A stretch of 30,979 nt of DNA from Bacteroidota bacterium (GCA_024244665.1 JAAEOI010000216.1:1-30979), one strand, 5' to 3'. Shown: positions 21,853 to 30,979, numbered from the stretch's first letter. Notes: generated by a model from the letters alone, not told the origin. Translations and numbers: made by a program.

Positions 21853-22791
21853 ATGGAACAATATACCAGATTGAATAAGGAGGAAATTGCGATTGTTTTA
21901 CAGCAGTTCGAAATTGGTCCTGTTACATCTTCTAAATTATTAGACGGTGGTTATGAGAATACCAACTATTTAGTCAAATCAGAAAGTATAAAATACATCC
22001 TTTGCATTTGCGAACAAAAATCGGAACAAGAAGCGGAAGAACTCGCCCGCTTATTAATCTATTTGGGAGAACAAAAGTTCAATACTTCAAAAGTAATCCC
22101 CGGTGCCAATGGTGAATTAGTCATTATTTGGAAAGATAAACCAGTAATGATTAGAACGTTTATTGAAGGAGACGTAATAGAAGATCTTTCTCCTCATTTA
22201 TTGAAGCTAATCGGGAAAGAAGTCGCTAAGCTGCATAACATTAATGCGCCCGAATACTTACCCAAACAATTGAATTACGGGAAAGAACAATTTGCGAATA
22301 TCAAAAAATATGCTGCGAATTCTGAATTTGATCGTTGGCTCGAAATGGTACTTGAATACATAGCTCCTTACTTCGCATTGAATTTACCCAAGTCGTTGAT
22401 TCATAGTGATGTTTTTTGGGATAACGTCATTATTAATGAAGATGAAAATAGTGCATCAATAATGGATTTTGAAGAATCCACTTACTACTATCGTGTATTT
22501 GATATTGGAATGACAATCATTGGTACCTGTGCAGATGGAGAGATCATAAATTTGGAAAAAGCCAGACACCTTTTAAATGGTTATCAATCACAATCACCAT
22601 TAACGACTGATGAAATTAACTCTCTAAAAGCATTTACAATCTATGCAGGTGCTTCCATGACCTATTGGAGGCATCAAAACTTCAACTACCTTAAACCCGA
22701 CCCTAAAATGTATAAGCACTATTTGGGATTGAAAGTTTTAGTTGACTATGTATTTGAACTGGATGATGATTGTTTTATAATACAAGTGTGA
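21853..22791 (+). CDS. APH-fold kinase, homoserine kinase type II-like
   Basis: The 312-residue protein belongs to the aminoglycoside phosphotransferase/choline kinase fold. LLDGGYENTNYLV (residues 29-41) is the nucleotide-binding loop, HSDVFWDN (184-191) holds the catalytic Asp186 and Asn191, and IMDFEES (203-209) holds the metal-binding Asp205. Type II homoserine kinases (ThrB2) have this fold and the same GGxxNTNY loop. Because the preceding gene is of the threonine-synthase family, phosphorylation of homoserine or a similar hydroxy amino acid is the simplest proposal. An antibiotic-inactivating role is less likely in this context. The gene starts 16 bases after the threonine-synthase-like gene. 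The last bases of the ORF adjoin a new sugar gene of different base composition, which marks the right edge of the AT-rich block. Confidence 0.82.
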   Translation: MEQYTRLNKEEIAIVLQQFEIGPVTSSKLLDGGYENTNYLVKSESIKYILCICEQKSEQEAEELARLLIYLGEQKFNTSKVIPGANGELVIIWKDKPVMIRTFIEGDVIEDLSPHLLKLIGKEVAKLHNINAPEYLPKQLNYGKEQFANIKKYAANSEFDRWLEMVLEYIAPYFALNLPKSLIHSDVFWDNVIINEDENSASIMDFEESTYYYRVFDIGMTIIGTCADGEIINLEKARHLLNGYQSQSPLTTDEINSLKAFTIYAGASMTYWRHQNFNYLKPDPKMYKHYLGLKVLVDYVFELDDDCFIIQV

Positions 22792-22799
22792 ATATCAAA

Positions 22800-24692
22800 A
22801 TGGGCAGGGGAATGGATTTATTGAAGAAAACACTGATTGTAGTCACCCTGGCTACCATTGCAGCTGGTTGCAGCAACATGCTTACCACTGCGGGCATCTC
22901 CCTGTCGGGTGAGTTAAGGCAGTGGCATAAGCTTACGCTGACCTTCACCGGTCCGAACAGCAGTGAGACAGACAGCTTGAACCCCTTCCTTGATTACAGC
23001 TTGAATGTGACCTTTACACAGGGCAGGGTCAGCTACCTTATCCCCGGCTACTACTGTGCCAATGGGGAGGCAGGGGATACGGGAGCATCCGGCGGCAACA
23101 AATGGCGTGTGCACTTTGCGCCCCCCTCAACAGGAAGGTGGAACTGGCAGGCTGAATTCAGGACAGGGGCCGGTATTGCTGTGTCAGGCGAGGAGGGTGC
23201 TTCGACTCACTTTGATGGGGAGTCAGGCAGCTTCAATGTTGTTGCTTCGGACAAGACCGGCAATGATTTCCGGGGAAAGGGTCTGATCAAATTAGCGTCG
23301 GATAAGCACTATCTGCAATTCTCGGGAACGGGACAGTACTGGATCAAGGGCGGCACCGACAGTCCGGAAGACTTCCTTGGGTGTTCGGACTTTGACAATA
23401 CCAATACAGGCAACGAAGCTTTCCCTGTGACTGCATATCCGGACCATGTGGGTGACTGGAAACCGGGCGATCCCACATGGGGTAATGCCAGGGGCCAGGG
23501 GATCATCGGAGCACTCAATTACCTGGGTGCACAGAAGGTCAACAGCGTATATTTACTTCCCATGAACCTTGGGGGTGACGGGCAGAATACGCATCCCTTT
23601 GCCAGCACCGGCAGCAAGCTGGTTTATGACTGCAGCAAGCTGGACCAATGGGGGATGGTGTTCGATCATGCCCAGAAGAATGGAATACTGCTGCAAGTAG
23701 TATTCAACGAAGCGGAGTCAGCCAACAGGAGCTGGCTGGACGGTGGAACACTAGGTACTGAGCGCAAGCTGTTCTACCGGGAGATGATCGCAAGATTCGC
23801 TCATGTCAACGGGCTGAATTGGATGATATGCGAGGAACACAATCCAGGATTCTCCACCTCCACTGTCAAGAGCTTTGCCAGCTACATAAGGAATACCGAT
23901 CCCTATGATCACCCCATCGGTATCCACAACCTTCAGGGCTGGCCGATCAAGTACCATGTTCAGGATGTGTTCGATGGCTTTTTTGGCGACAGCAACTTCG
24001 ATTATCTGTCCATTCAGTATCGCCCGGCCCAGTACGAGTCAGCTACGAGATATGTGGATGTGATATCTCACCTGCGGAATGATGGCTCCAGTGCCGGAAG
24101 GCCTCTGGCATTGATGTTCGACGAACTTGAACGCGCAAGGGCCCTGGATGATGAATCTCACGATCACAGCAAGGGGCCTACATGCCTGAGCGGCGCTCAA
24201 TTCCTGCGCAAGGCCGTGTTGTGGCAAATCTACCTGGGCGGTGGAAGTGGTGTGGAATGGATCCTGGAAGACCTTCTGAGCTCGCATGACTTCAGGCCAT
24301 ACGAGGCCTTGTGGACTTATACACGTCATGCCTTAAACTTTATGGACCAGATACCTGTTGGAGACATGGTACCCGGGCACCATCTGCTCAGTGGAGAATC
24401 GAAATACATCATTCCGCTGTACGAGATTGAAGGCGTCGTACTGACCAAACCAGGTGAGATTTATGCAGTCCACCTGCCCAATGCCACCAGCACAGGTACG
24501 CTCAATCTTTCAGGCGTATCCGGGACTTTCACGAAAAGCTGGTACAACCCGAGAACGGGCAGCTTCCAGGGGGAAGTAAAGATAGTAGAAGCCGGTGCTA
24601 ATGTTCCTCTGGGGACGCCCCCGTCCCAGGCCACAGATGATTGGGTCGTACTGATGAAGAAATCCGAATTACCATTGAACTCTAAGAACTAA
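22800..24692 (+). CDS. DUF5060-containing glycosidase, lipoprotein
   Basis: I take the ATG at 22800, giving 630 residues with a lipoprotein signal ending in TIAAGC (Cys24); starts at 22812 or 22770 are also in frame, the latter inside the previous gene. A beta domain of the DUF5060 type comes first: ELRQWHKLTLTFTGPNSSET, then NPFLDYSLNVTFTQG and PSTGRWNWQAEF. An (alpha/beta)8 barrel follows, related to apiosidase-like DUF4038/GH140 enzymes. Glu345 or Glu346 in MICEEHNPG would be the acid/base and Glu442 in LMFDELERA is the second candidate. The C-terminal part (IYAVHLPNATSTGTLNLSGV, SWYNPRTGSF) is the small beta domain usually found in these proteins. The substrate is unknown; related proteins act on plant and algal polysaccharides. 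GC content rises sharply relative to the kinase gene. Confidence 0.8.
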   Translation: MGRGMDLLKKTLIVVTLATIAAGCSNMLTTAGISLSGELRQWHKLTLTFTGPNSSETDSLNPFLDYSLNVTFTQGRVSYLIPGYYCANGEAGDTGASGGNKWRVHFAPPSTGRWNWQAEFRTGAGIAVSGEEGASTHFDGESGSFNVVASDKTGNDFRGKGLIKLASDKHYLQFSGTGQYWIKGGTDSPEDFLGCSDFDNTNTGNEAFPVTAYPDHVGDWKPGDPTWGNARGQGIIGALNYLGAQKVNSVYLLPMNLGGDGQNTHPFASTGSKLVYDCSKLDQWGMVFDHAQKNGILLQVVFNEAESANRSWLDGGTLGTERKLFYREMIARFAHVNGLNWMICEEHNPGFSTSTVKSFASYIRNTDPYDHPIGIHNLQGWPIKYHVQDVFDGFFGDSNFDYLSIQYRPAQYESATRYVDVISHLRNDGSSAGRPLALMFDELERARALDDESHDHSKGPTCLSGAQFLRKAVLWQIYLGGGSGVEWILEDLLSSHDFRPYEALWTYTRHALNFMDQIPVGDMVPGHHLLSGESKYIIPLYEIEGVVLTKPGEIYAVHLPNATSTGTLNLSGVSGTFTKSWYNPRTGSFQGEVKIVEAGANVPLGTPPSQATDDWVVLMKKSELPLNSKN

Positions 24693-24786
24693 CTCAGCTC
24701 TCAGAGAGCAGACACAATGTTACAATCAATCAAATTTCCGATCTCAAAACTCCCTTCTCTGGTGGGGAAGAGTTAGGGATGTGTAA

Positions 24787-25020
24787 TTATTTTTCTTCTT
24801 AGCTCCTGTACCAATCCGGAAGATCCTGCTCTACGGCGTGGGTAAGTTTCTTCACACTTCCCGTTACGATCAGGGCGGTTTTACCCCGGGAGCCTGGCGC
24901 GGGACCTCTGTTCCCAGGGGCACCTTCCGCGGGATCTATTTTGCAACCCATTTCAATAACTGGTACGAAGCAGCATCAGGCCCGGAGCGTGCCCGTTATG
25001 TTGAAAGTCTGGCTTTGTGA
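24787..25020 (+). pseudogene. Remnant of an exported glycosidase (GH20/GH67-like domain junction)
   Basis: The open frame after a TAA at 24784 reads into ILLYGVGKFLHTSRYDQGGF, then GAWRGTSVPRGTFRGIYFAT and HFNNWYEAASGPERARYVES before a stop. The LLYGVGKFL segment is typical of the small N-terminal domain that precedes the barrel in GH20- and GH67-type proteins, and RGIYFATHFNNWYE looks like the first barrel strand. Only these two pieces remain; the signal peptide and the rest of the barrel are missing. A GTG start at 24838 would give a 60-residue peptide, but this is best read as a broken gene. The family call is from motif memory and is moderate. Confidence 0.5.
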
Positions 25021-25105
25021 AGCCAATATCATTCTGAGTACATGGTGTTTCGATTATCGTTCTACTCCTGACTGAAAGACGCATGTTGCATCCATAGAGG
25101 ATGGT

Positions 25106-25242
25106 GAATATGCCGCCCTGGCAAAAGTGCCCCGGAACTTCATATGGATCTGCCAGAGGGACAGGTCATGTTCCCGGCAATACTGAAGAAGGCAGGATAC
25201 TATACCGGGGCGGCCGGACAAGAATGCTATCCCTCACACACC
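25106..25242 (+). pseudogene. Frameshifted sulfatase remnant
   Basis: Frame 2 gives EYAALAKVPRNF (25106-25141). Frame 1 continues with HMDLPEGQVMFPAILKKAGY and YTGAAGQECY from 25141. Joined through a one-base deletion at about 25141, they read like the part of an S1 sulfatase after the active-site cysteine, where PEG...FP..LK.AGYYTG..GK is usual. The final lysine of GK, needed for sulfate binding, is Gln here. The active-site and metal-binding regions are missing. The remnant ends near the stop of the minus-strand DUF1080 gene. Confidence 0.45.
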
Positions 25243-25245
25243 AGA

Positions 25246-26013
25246 TCAGAAATCCGTATCAGCTTCCTCCAGGTCCATCTCCTTGATCCAGATGTTCCTG
25301 TATAGGATCGGGTGGCCTTCTGCCTGCAGTTTCAGACCCTGGGGACTGTCAGTGATCCCCTTGCCTCCGTCGTTACCACCATCAATACCCGAGTTAGCTC
25401 CCCCCCAAACCTGGTTGATACCAATATTGGAGTACACCTTCTCTCCGTTGAAATGCAGAGTCACAAGGGCCTTTTCTGAACGCTGGCCATTCTCAAACCG
25501 GGCTGCACGGAACATGATATCGTAGGAATTCCATTTTCCGACTCCCCTGTAGGCATGATAGGGTGACTCGATCTCGTTGATTACAGCACCCATGCCATGC
25601 TTGGTGGAGTCACCATCGAGAATCTGGATCTCGTAGCGGTTTTGCAGATAAACGCCCGAATTACCCCCTTCATTTTCCACCAGGAATTCAAGATGAAGCC
25701 TGAAATCCCTGAGCGTTTTTTTGGTGACAATGTCAGCAGACCCGTATTTGAAATCCACCACGGCCGGATCGTCACTACTCATTACAGTTCCCTTGTCCAC
25801 AGGATCGTCAACGATCTTCCAGTCGACGGGCATGGAAGCTACAAACCTGGGTCCTTCCCAGTATATCCAGTTCTCATCCAGTGATTCGCGACTTCCGTCA
25901 AACAGGGTTTCTGCCCCGGCAGGAGCCTTGGCTCCGATGCCGACAGTTGCTTTGTTACATCCGTATGCCAGTACCAGGCAAAGGGTAATGCATGTAATTG
26001 TGAGTGCTTTCAT
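25246..26013 (-). CDS. DUF1080 (3-keto-disaccharide hydrolase family) lipoprotein
   Basis: This is the only protein gene I accept on the minus strand. The 255-residue product starts MKALTITCITLCLVLAYGCN with a lipoprotein cysteine at 19. The single concanavalin-like beta-sandwich has the DUF1080 hallmarks: ETLFDGSRESLDENW, the VDFKYGSADIVTKKTLRDFR strand, NEGGNSGVYLQNRYEIQILD, GKWNSYDIMFRAARF and QGLKLQAEGHPILYRNIWIK. Members of the family bind or cleave oxidised disaccharides (3-keto sugars) outside the cytoplasm, and many are of unknown activity. The orientation against the flow of the locus and its position next to remnants suggest an independent unit. The start ATG at 26013 faces the DUF5703 gene across a 117-base divergent spacer. 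Confidence 0.9.
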   Translation of the reverse strand: MKALTITCITLCLVLAYGCNKATVGIGAKAPAGAETLFDGSRESLDENWIYWEGPRFVASMPVDWKIVDDPVDKGTVMSSDDPAVVDFKYGSADIVTKKTLRDFRLHLEFLVENEGGNSGVYLQNRYEIQILDGDSTKHGMGAVINEIESPYHAYRGVGKWNSYDIMFRAARFENGQRSEKALVTLHFNGEKVYSNIGINQVWGGANSGIDGGNDGGKGITDSPQGLKLQAEGHPILYRNIWIKEMDLEEADTDF

Positions 26014-26130
26014 ATTTTTTTCTATAAGTCCCTAAGATAGCTAATTACAGAGTTATCAAAGCGATTTGATGTATTTTAATTTCGTACATTGAAAAGCATC
26101 ACCTGACCCAATAACTGATACCAGTCTTCT
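26014..26130. promoter_or_regulatory. Divergent intergenic region, probable promoters both ways
   Basis: The AT-rich 117 bases separate the DUF1080 gene (leftward) and the DUF5703 gene (rightward), so both promoters should lie here. On the plus strand TACATTGA near 26093 resembles TAnnTTTG but the only nearby TTG is spaced too closely. No operator repeat is obvious. Confidence 0.35.
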
Positions 26131-28620
26131 ATGAATAAACTGATAATAGCATTAGCACTATTTTCCCTGTTTATCCTGGGATGCAAAACGAAAAATACGG
26201 ATCTTCCATTTAAGGATAATTACAATATCCAATGGGATTCACAGAGTAAGAATTCCAGTGAGTCCATGCCCTGCGGCGGTGGTGACATTGGGCTTAATGT
26301 GTGGGTGGAGAATGGAGAAGTGTTCTTTTACATGCAGCGCAGCGGCAGCCTGGCAGAACAGAACGAGTACCTCAAGCTGGGGCGCGTTCGTCTAAAGCTT
26401 GATCCCAATCCATTTGCCGAATCAGCTGTGAGCTTTCGCCAGGAACTTAAATTGCATGAGGGCTTTGTGGAAATTCAAGGGAGCACTAATAATGAAGCTG
26501 GCACTCCCCCTGATGTCATCCTTAAGATCTGGGTGGAGGTGACCCGGCCCATTATCCATGTGGAGGTCGATTCAGACAAAGAGATCCGGGTCGTCGCACA
26601 ATACGAGAACTGGCGACAGGAAGAGGAGATTCTCCCTAATGATAGCAGGCGCCATTCCTGCATTACCCTGAGGCATTATCCAGGCGAGGTAACGCTGGGT
26701 AAGGACTCGGTTGCACATACCGGCGAGGGAGTCCTTTTCTATCACCGAAATCCTGGCGAAGGGGGTTTGCTCCCCGGGCAGCTGATCAGACAGCAGGGGC
26801 TTGAAGCATACAGAGACGAGATTGCCGATGACCTGTGTAACCGTACCTTCGGGGGGATGATGACAGGAAGCGGCTTCCAGGCTGCAGGAAAGTCGGAGGG
26901 CATTTACCAGACCAGGGCTTTCAGGGCCTGGGGCCTTCGTTCGAAAAGTCCCTCCCGCAGCCACCACCTGCGAATTGTTACTCATATCGACCAGAGCGAA
27001 ACTATTGAAGCATGGCGAAAGGACCTGCAGAGCCGGGTTCAGGCTTCGGAACATGATCTGGTTCAGGCGCGTGACTCAAGCCTTGCCTGGTGGGATGCCT
27101 TCTGGAACAGGAGTTACATCGTGATTCATCCGGAGGACCCGGATACTTCCCACAGGGCCTGGCGTATTGCCCGAAACTACAACCTTTTCCGTTATCAACT
27201 GGGATGTAATGCCTTTGGTGAATACCCTTCAAAGTTCAACGGTGGCAACTACACCTTTGATGCCAACCTGGTTGGCGACAATTGGGAAGCCTTTGGACCC
27301 GACTGGCGACAATGGGGCGGTGGGGTGTTCACTGCCCAGAATCAGCGATTGCTCTACTGGCCCATGCTCAAATCTGGTGATGTGGATGCGATTCTCCCAC
27401 AGTTTGAGCTCTACCGAAAGGCCCTGCCGGGAGCCCGGGCGAGGGTGAGAGCCAACTTCGGGCACGATGGAGCGATTTACAGCGAGTACATTGGTGTACC
27501 GGGCCTGGCAGCTGGTACTGCCTATGGTTGGGAGAGCGGTACGGGTGTTCGTAGCCACGAACTTCCCTTCGGTGATCCGCAGATAGATGGTCTCTATATT
27601 GAAGGCAAACCGGTGGAAACCGGGGTAATGGATAGCAGGTCCACAGCATATCATTGGGAGTCGCAGATTGAACATGCCTATATGATCCTGGAATACCGGC
27701 GTTTTACGGGTGCGGATATTTCAAAGTATATCCCGTTTATTGAGAATGCGGTGGTGTTTTTTGACCAGCACTACCGCAAGCGTGAAAAGATGCGTTCAGG
27801 CAAAGAACTGGACGAGAAAGGGCAGCTGGTCATCTTCCCCTCCAAGTCCTGTGAGAGTTTTAGGGCTGCATGCAATCCAACCGATGTGATTGCAGGCTTA
27901 CAGGCCTGTGTTGATGAGATCCTTACCCTGGATGATGATGCATTGAGCTTGCGTGATAAGAAGTTTTACCAATCACTCAGAGAGACTATCCCCCCTTATG
28001 CCTACGCCGGGGCAGACGAAGAGAGCCCCCAGCCACTGCTCAAAGACCTCGTTTCCAGTACCGATGCAAATACGACTTATGCCAGGCCCGGGGTCAGAAC
28101 CATTTTGCCCGCCAGGAGCTGGAAGGAATATGGTAATGGTGAATTACCCATGCTCTACCCGCTTTTCCCCTTCAACAGGTTTGCTCTGTGGAAGGATGAT
28201 ATGCAGGTATTCAGGGACACTTACAAGTACGGCAATTTCCGTAAAGGCAATATGGTGAGCTGGCACCAGGATGGTATCTTCTTTGCCCGAATGGGACAGA
28301 CCGAACTGGCCGCCGACTTTACCAGCAGAAAGCTTGATGACAGCCAACGCCGCTTCCCTACTTTCTGGGGTCCCGGCCATGACTGGGTACCCGATCATAA
28401 CTGGGGAGGTTCAGGCATGATTGGTCTTCAGGAAATGCTTTTGCAAACAATTGGAGATAAAATACATGTATTACCTGCCTGGCCGGAAGAGTGGGATGTT
28501 GACTTCAAGTTGCACGCTCCAAAAAACACAACTGTTGAGGTCTCTTACAAGGATGGGGAGATTGTTTCACTCATCGTAAGCCCGGAATCAAGAATGAAGG
28601 ATGTTGTTAATATGAATTAA
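26131..28620 (+). CDS. DUF5703 / GH95-like six-hairpin glycosidase, lipoprotein
   Basis: The 829-residue protein has a lipoprotein signal, [10 protein letters not shown] (Cys18). The N-terminal domain fits DUF5703: [40 protein letters not shown], then [17 protein letters not shown]. The all-helical barrel contains [37 protein letters not shown]-free segment [20 protein letters not shown] (as [12 protein letters not shown]), and late [13 protein letters not shown] with [16 protein letters not shown]95 catalytic motifs (SPEHG, QLDGN) are not recognisable, so it is a distant relative whose reaction I cannot name. The start is supported by the signal peptide. The sulfatase gene follows after 8 bases, so the two are probably co-expressed and act on the same sulfated glycan. 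Confidence 0.75.
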   Translation: MNKLIIALALFSLFILGCKTKNTDLPFKDNYNIQWDSQSKNSSESMPCGGGDIGLNVWVENGEVFFYMQRSGSLAEQNEYLKLGRVRLKLDPNPFAESAVSFRQELKLHEGFVEIQGSTNNEAGTPPDVILKIWVEVTRPIIHVEVDSDKEIRVVAQYENWRQEEEILPNDSRRHSCITLRHYPGEVTLGKDSVAHTGEGVLFYHRNPGEGGLLPGQLIRQQGLEAYRDEIADDLCNRTFGGMMTGSGFQAAGKSEGIYQTRAFRAWGLRSKSPSRSHHLRIVTHIDQSETIEAWRKDLQSRVQASEHDLVQARDSSLAWWDAFWNRSYIVIHPEDPDTSHRAWRIARNYNLFRYQLGCNAFGEYPSKFNGGNYTFDANLVGDNWEAFGPDWRQWGGGVFTAQNQRLLYWPMLKSGDVDAILPQFELYRKALPGARARVRANFGHDGAIYSEYIGVPGLAAGTAYGWESGTGVRSHELPFGDPQIDGLYIEGKPVETGVMDSRSTAYHWESQIEHAYMILEYRRFTGADISKYIPFIENAVVFFDQHYRKREKMRSGKELDEKGQLVIFPSKSCESFRAACNPTDVIAGLQACVDEILTLDDDALSLRDKKFYQSLRETIPPYAYAGADEESPQPLLKDLVSSTDANTTYARPGVRTILPARSWKEYGNGELPMLYPLFPFNRFALWKDDMQVFRDTYKYGNFRKGNMVSWHQDGIFFARMGQTELAADFTSRKLDDSQRRFPTFWGPGHDWVPDHNWGGSGMIGLQEMLLQTIGDKIHVLPAWPEEWDVDFKLHAPKNTTVEVSYKDGEIVSLIVSPESRMKDVVNMN

Positions 28621-28628
28621 GGAATAAC

Positions 28629-30140
28629 ATGAAAATTTTCAAAGTAACTGCTCAGGCAGTCCTCTTTTCACTTGCCCTGGCAGGATGTACAAAAAAAGAA
28701 ACAGCTCTTCCCAATATTGTCATCATCTATGCCGACGACATGGGATATGGAGATTTGAATTGCCAGAACCCGGATTCCAAAATCCCGACTCCGAATCTGG
28801 ACCAACTAGCCGCAGAAGGTATGCGGTTTACTGATGCCCACAGCTCTTCCGGCATTTGCTCTCCAAGTCGGTTTGCATTACTTACAGGCATGTATCACTG
28901 GAGAAGGCAACATGGAATCGTGCAGGCATTTGGGAAACCGTTTTTTAAGGATTCGGATATTACCCTTCCCCAATTATTGAAAGAAAGGGGCTACACAACA
29001 GCATGTATAGGAAAATGGCATTTAGGGTGGAACTGGAAATTTAAGGGCAAACCCACGGGGCCTTATCCTGCCAGGAAAAAAAAACCATGGTATTATACGG
29101 TAAATGATATTGACTGGAACGGACCTGTTGCCGGAGGTCCTTCGGACAGGGGCTTTGATTACTATTTTGGTGATGGAACAATTAATTTCCCCCCATACAC
29201 TTGGGTGGAAAACGATCAACTCCTTGAGATCCCTACCAGAGATATTGATTTGAAGAACATTGGTTTTGAAACAAAAGAGGGGGCCTGGGAATTCCGCAGG
29301 GGTCCCTCTGTAGAAGGCTGGAACCCGTATAAAGCTCTACCCACCCTGAGCTCAAAAACAGTGGAGTGGATTGGCAGGCAAAAGCAGGAGAATCCTTTCT
29401 TTCTCTATTTCGCACTACCCTCACCACATGCCCCTATAATTCCCAATGATGAATTCATTGGGAAATCTAATGCCGGTGGATATGGCGACTTTATGTTTCA
29501 AACCGATTGGGTGATTGGCCAGGTTCTAAATGCCTTGAAAGAGAAAGGCCTTGAAGAGAATACCATCGTTATTTTCACTTCCGACAATGGTCCTGAAAAG
29601 TATGCTTTTGCCCGGGCAGAAAAATATGAACATTTCAGTATGGGTGATTTCAGGGGACTGAAAAGAGATGTATGGGAAGGAGGCCATCATGTCCCTTTTA
29701 TTATAAAATGGCCTGGACAAGTCAAACCCGCTTCCGTATCCAATGAATTGATTTCACAAATTGATGTTATGGCAACGCTTACAAGTATTACGGGTATAGA
29801 ATTACCTCAGGGTGCAGCTCCGGACAGCTATAGCTTTTTACCAATATTAAATGGAAAATCAAGCAGTCCAATAAGAACTGAGCTCATACATAATACCAAT
29901 GAAAACAAATGGGGATTAAGAAAAGGAGACTGGCTGTACATCAATGACAAATCAGGTGAGCATTCAAAAATGCCAGAGACTTTTAAAAAACTCCGTGGAT
30001 ATGAGGATTTTGAAACCGAAGGATTACTTTTCAATATAAAAGAGGACCCTGAACAAATCCATAATCTTTATGAGAAATATCCTGAGAAAGTCAAAGAAAT
30101 GGATCAGGGTATTGAAGAGTATAAAGCCGGGGAGGGGTGA
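28629..30140 (+). CDS. S1-family sulfatase, formylglycine type, lipoprotein
   Basis: The 503-residue protein begins with a lipoprotein signal, FSLALAGC (Cys20). All S1 sulfatase landmarks are present: the metal ligands Asp36-Asp37 in [10 protein letters not shown], the active-site motif [13 protein letters not shown] with Cys77 as the residue converted to formylglycine (C-x-P-S-R), then [19 protein letters not shown] and IFTSDNGPE. Length is normal. S1 sulfatases hydrolyse sulfate esters of sugars; position and sugar specificity cannot be read reliably. A maturation enzyme (anaerobic type for CxPSR or the aerobic type) must be encoded elsewhere. It follows the DUF5703 gene by 8 bases and precedes a truncated second sulfatase by about 30 bases. 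Together with the fucosidases it points to a sulfated, fucose-containing substrate. Confidence 0.93.
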   Translation: MKIFKVTAQAVLFSLALAGCTKKETALPNIVIIYADDMGYGDLNCQNPDSKIPTPNLDQLAAEGMRFTDAHSSSGICSPSRFALLTGMYHWRRQHGIVQAFGKPFFKDSDITLPQLLKERGYTTACIGKWHLGWNWKFKGKPTGPYPARKKKPWYYTVNDIDWNGPVAGGPSDRGFDYYFGDGTINFPPYTWVENDQLLEIPTRDIDLKNIGFETKEGAWEFRRGPSVEGWNPYKALPTLSSKTVEWIGRQKQENPFFLYFALPSPHAPIIPNDEFIGKSNAGGYGDFMFQTDWVIGQVLNALKEKGLEENTIVIFTSDNGPEKYAFARAEKYEHFSMGDFRGLKRDVWEGGHHVPFIIKWPGQVKPASVSNELISQIDVMATLTSITGIELPQGAAPDSYSFLPILNGKSSSPIRTELIHNTNENKWGLRKGDWLYINDKSGEHSKMPETFKKLRGYEDFETEGLLFNIKEDPEQIHNLYEKYPEKVKEMDQGIEEYKAGEG

Positions 30141-30171
30141 AAAGCGTGGATTTGTTAAAAATTGCCCCTAG

Positions 30172-30979
30172 CGGAAGATAGATACTGGACGATGTTGTCC
30201 CACCAGGGCTTCCCTGTTAACAGGCCTGTATCCGGCACAGACCGGGATGGGATTTATGGCGGGTGACCAGGGGAATCCTGGATACCGGGGTGAAATTGGC
30301 AAACAGTGCGTAACCCTTGCAGAGGTTTTAAAAACGGCAGGTTATTATTGTTATATGACCGGTAAATGGCATGTGACCCGTAAGCACGAAGGTGTTGATC
30401 CTCTAAGGTACAACTGGCCTTTGCAGCGCGGATTCCAAAAGTTTTATGGTACCATTACCGGAGGAGGAAGCTACTGGGATCCCTGGATGTTGATTCGCGG
30501 CAATACCTTAATCACTCCATACAATGATCCTGGATACGATCCGGACGGATCCTGGTATTATACCGATGCCATCAGTGACAATGCAATTAAGTATATCGAG
30601 GAGCACGTTCAGGAAGCTGAAGAAGATCCCTTTTTCATGTATGTTGCCTACACAGCTGCACACTGGCCTTTGCATGCCCCGGAAGAAGAGATTGCCCTTC
30701 ATAAGGGAAAGTATGATGATGGCTATGCCTCTGTCAGGGAAAAAAGAGTTAAAAAGCTGAAATCACTGGGCCTGTTTGATGAGCGCTGGCAACTTTCCCG
30801 GGGAGTGGCAGACTGGGATACTATTCAGAACAAATCATGGCATACAAGAAACATGGAAGTATATGCGGCAATGATCAGCCGGATGGACAAAGGAATCGGA
30901 AAAATAGTTGATGCCCTGGCAAATAAGGGAATGTTGGAAAATACCCTGATCCTTTATCTGCAGGACAATGGCGGATGTA
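30172..30979 (+). pseudogene. Second S1 sulfatase, N-terminus missing, runs off the window
   Basis: Frame 1 is open from the TAG at 30169 to the window end. It opens almost directly with GRCCPTRASLLTGLYPAQTG, the formylglycine motif (Cys-x-Pro-Thr-Arg), and goes on through VTLAEVLKTAGYYCYMTGKW, HVTRKHEGVDPLRYNWPLQR, FYGTITGGGSYWDP, VAYTAAHWPLHAPEEEI and, at the edge, LILYLQDNGG. This is the layout of long arylsulfatases of the S1 family. What is missing is the first 60-80 residues with the signal peptide and the Asp-Asp metal site: only about 40 bases lie between it and the stop of the preceding sulfatase, and no start codon precedes the motif. The first ATG is at 30247, past the active-site cysteine. 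I judge it a 5'-truncated gene, or an assembly error. The 3' end is outside the window. Confidence 0.75.

Larger units (their letters stand above)
24693..25245. other. Gene-free stretch with decayed gene remnants
   Basis: No intact gene is seen between the DUF5060 gene and the minus-strand DUF1080 gene. It contains a 13-base palindrome GCTCTCAGAGAGC (24697-24709) without a T-run, a glycosidase remnant (24787-25020) and a sulfatase remnant (25106-25242). The other bases show nothing I can name. Confidence 0.6.

Noticed and set aside
21853..22791. Aminoglycoside resistance gene
   Set aside because: The fold is shared, but the neighbour is a threonine-synthase-family gene and the GGYENTNY loop fits type II homoserine kinases.
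24697..24709. Palindrome GCTCTCAGAGAGC as a terminator of the DUF5060 gene
   Set aside because: The loop would be a single base and no T-run follows, so it is not a credible intrinsic terminator.
24838..25020. 60-residue GTG-start ORF as a small protein gene
   Set aside because: The same frame continues upstream to 24787 with conserved glycosidase residues, so it is a remnant and not an independent small gene.

Overview
The window looks like a chromosomal segment of a carbohydrate-degrading member of the Bacteroidota. This rests on the many lipoprotein-type exported glycosidases (GH95, GH29, GH42-like, DUF5060, DUF5703, DUF1080), the two S1 sulfatases, the RhaT-type transporter, and the near absence of Shine-Dalgarno sequences. 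One exact TAnnTTTG promoter box also fits. No rRNA, tRNA, CRISPR array, transposase or SusC/SusD pair was seen. Taxonomy is an inference from gene content.

Layout. (1) 1-3561: two uroporphyrinogen-decarboxylase (URO-D) superfamily proteins, the first cut by the window edge, followed by a sugar-porter MFS transporter. (2) 3573-6167: a BNR-type gene broken by an early stop codon and a missing 3' part, followed by an AT-rich hipB-hipS-hipT split toxin-antitoxin operon with three regularly spaced 18-bp operators. (3) 6169-12985: a small ORF, then a tight sugar operon holding an SGNH-esterase/GH29 fucosidase fusion, a GH95 fucosidase, a third URO-D protein, a RhaM-type mutarotase and a RhaT-type symporter. 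(4) 13025-18624: a small exported protein, a GC-rich GH42-like enzyme and a GH95-like enzyme. (5) 18758-22791: an AT-rich insert with a ParE-type toxin-antitoxin pair, an attC-like hairpin, and a three-gene amino-acid cassette (ornithine-cyclodeaminase family, threonine-synthase family, APH-type kinase). (6) 22800-30979: a DUF5060 glycosidase, two gene remnants, a minus-strand DUF1080 lipoprotein, a DUF5703/GH95-like enzyme, an intact sulfatase and a sulfatase lacking its N-terminus, which runs off the window.

Working together (inference): the exported esterase, fucosidases, galactosidase-like enzymes and sulfatases would strip acetyl, sulfate and 6-deoxyhexose side groups from a fucose- or rhamnose-rich, probably algal or mucin-like, glycan. 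The mutarotase and the two transporters would handle the released sugars. The three URO-D proteins sit inside this sugar locus with no haem genes nearby. The first keeps the His-x-Cys...Cys zinc site of MtaA/MtbA methyltransferases; the other two do not. A role in removing methyl groups from O-methylated sugars is the most interesting hypothesis here, but it is unproven. The AT-rich blocks, broken genes and toxin-antitoxin modules show a locus remodelled by gene transfer.
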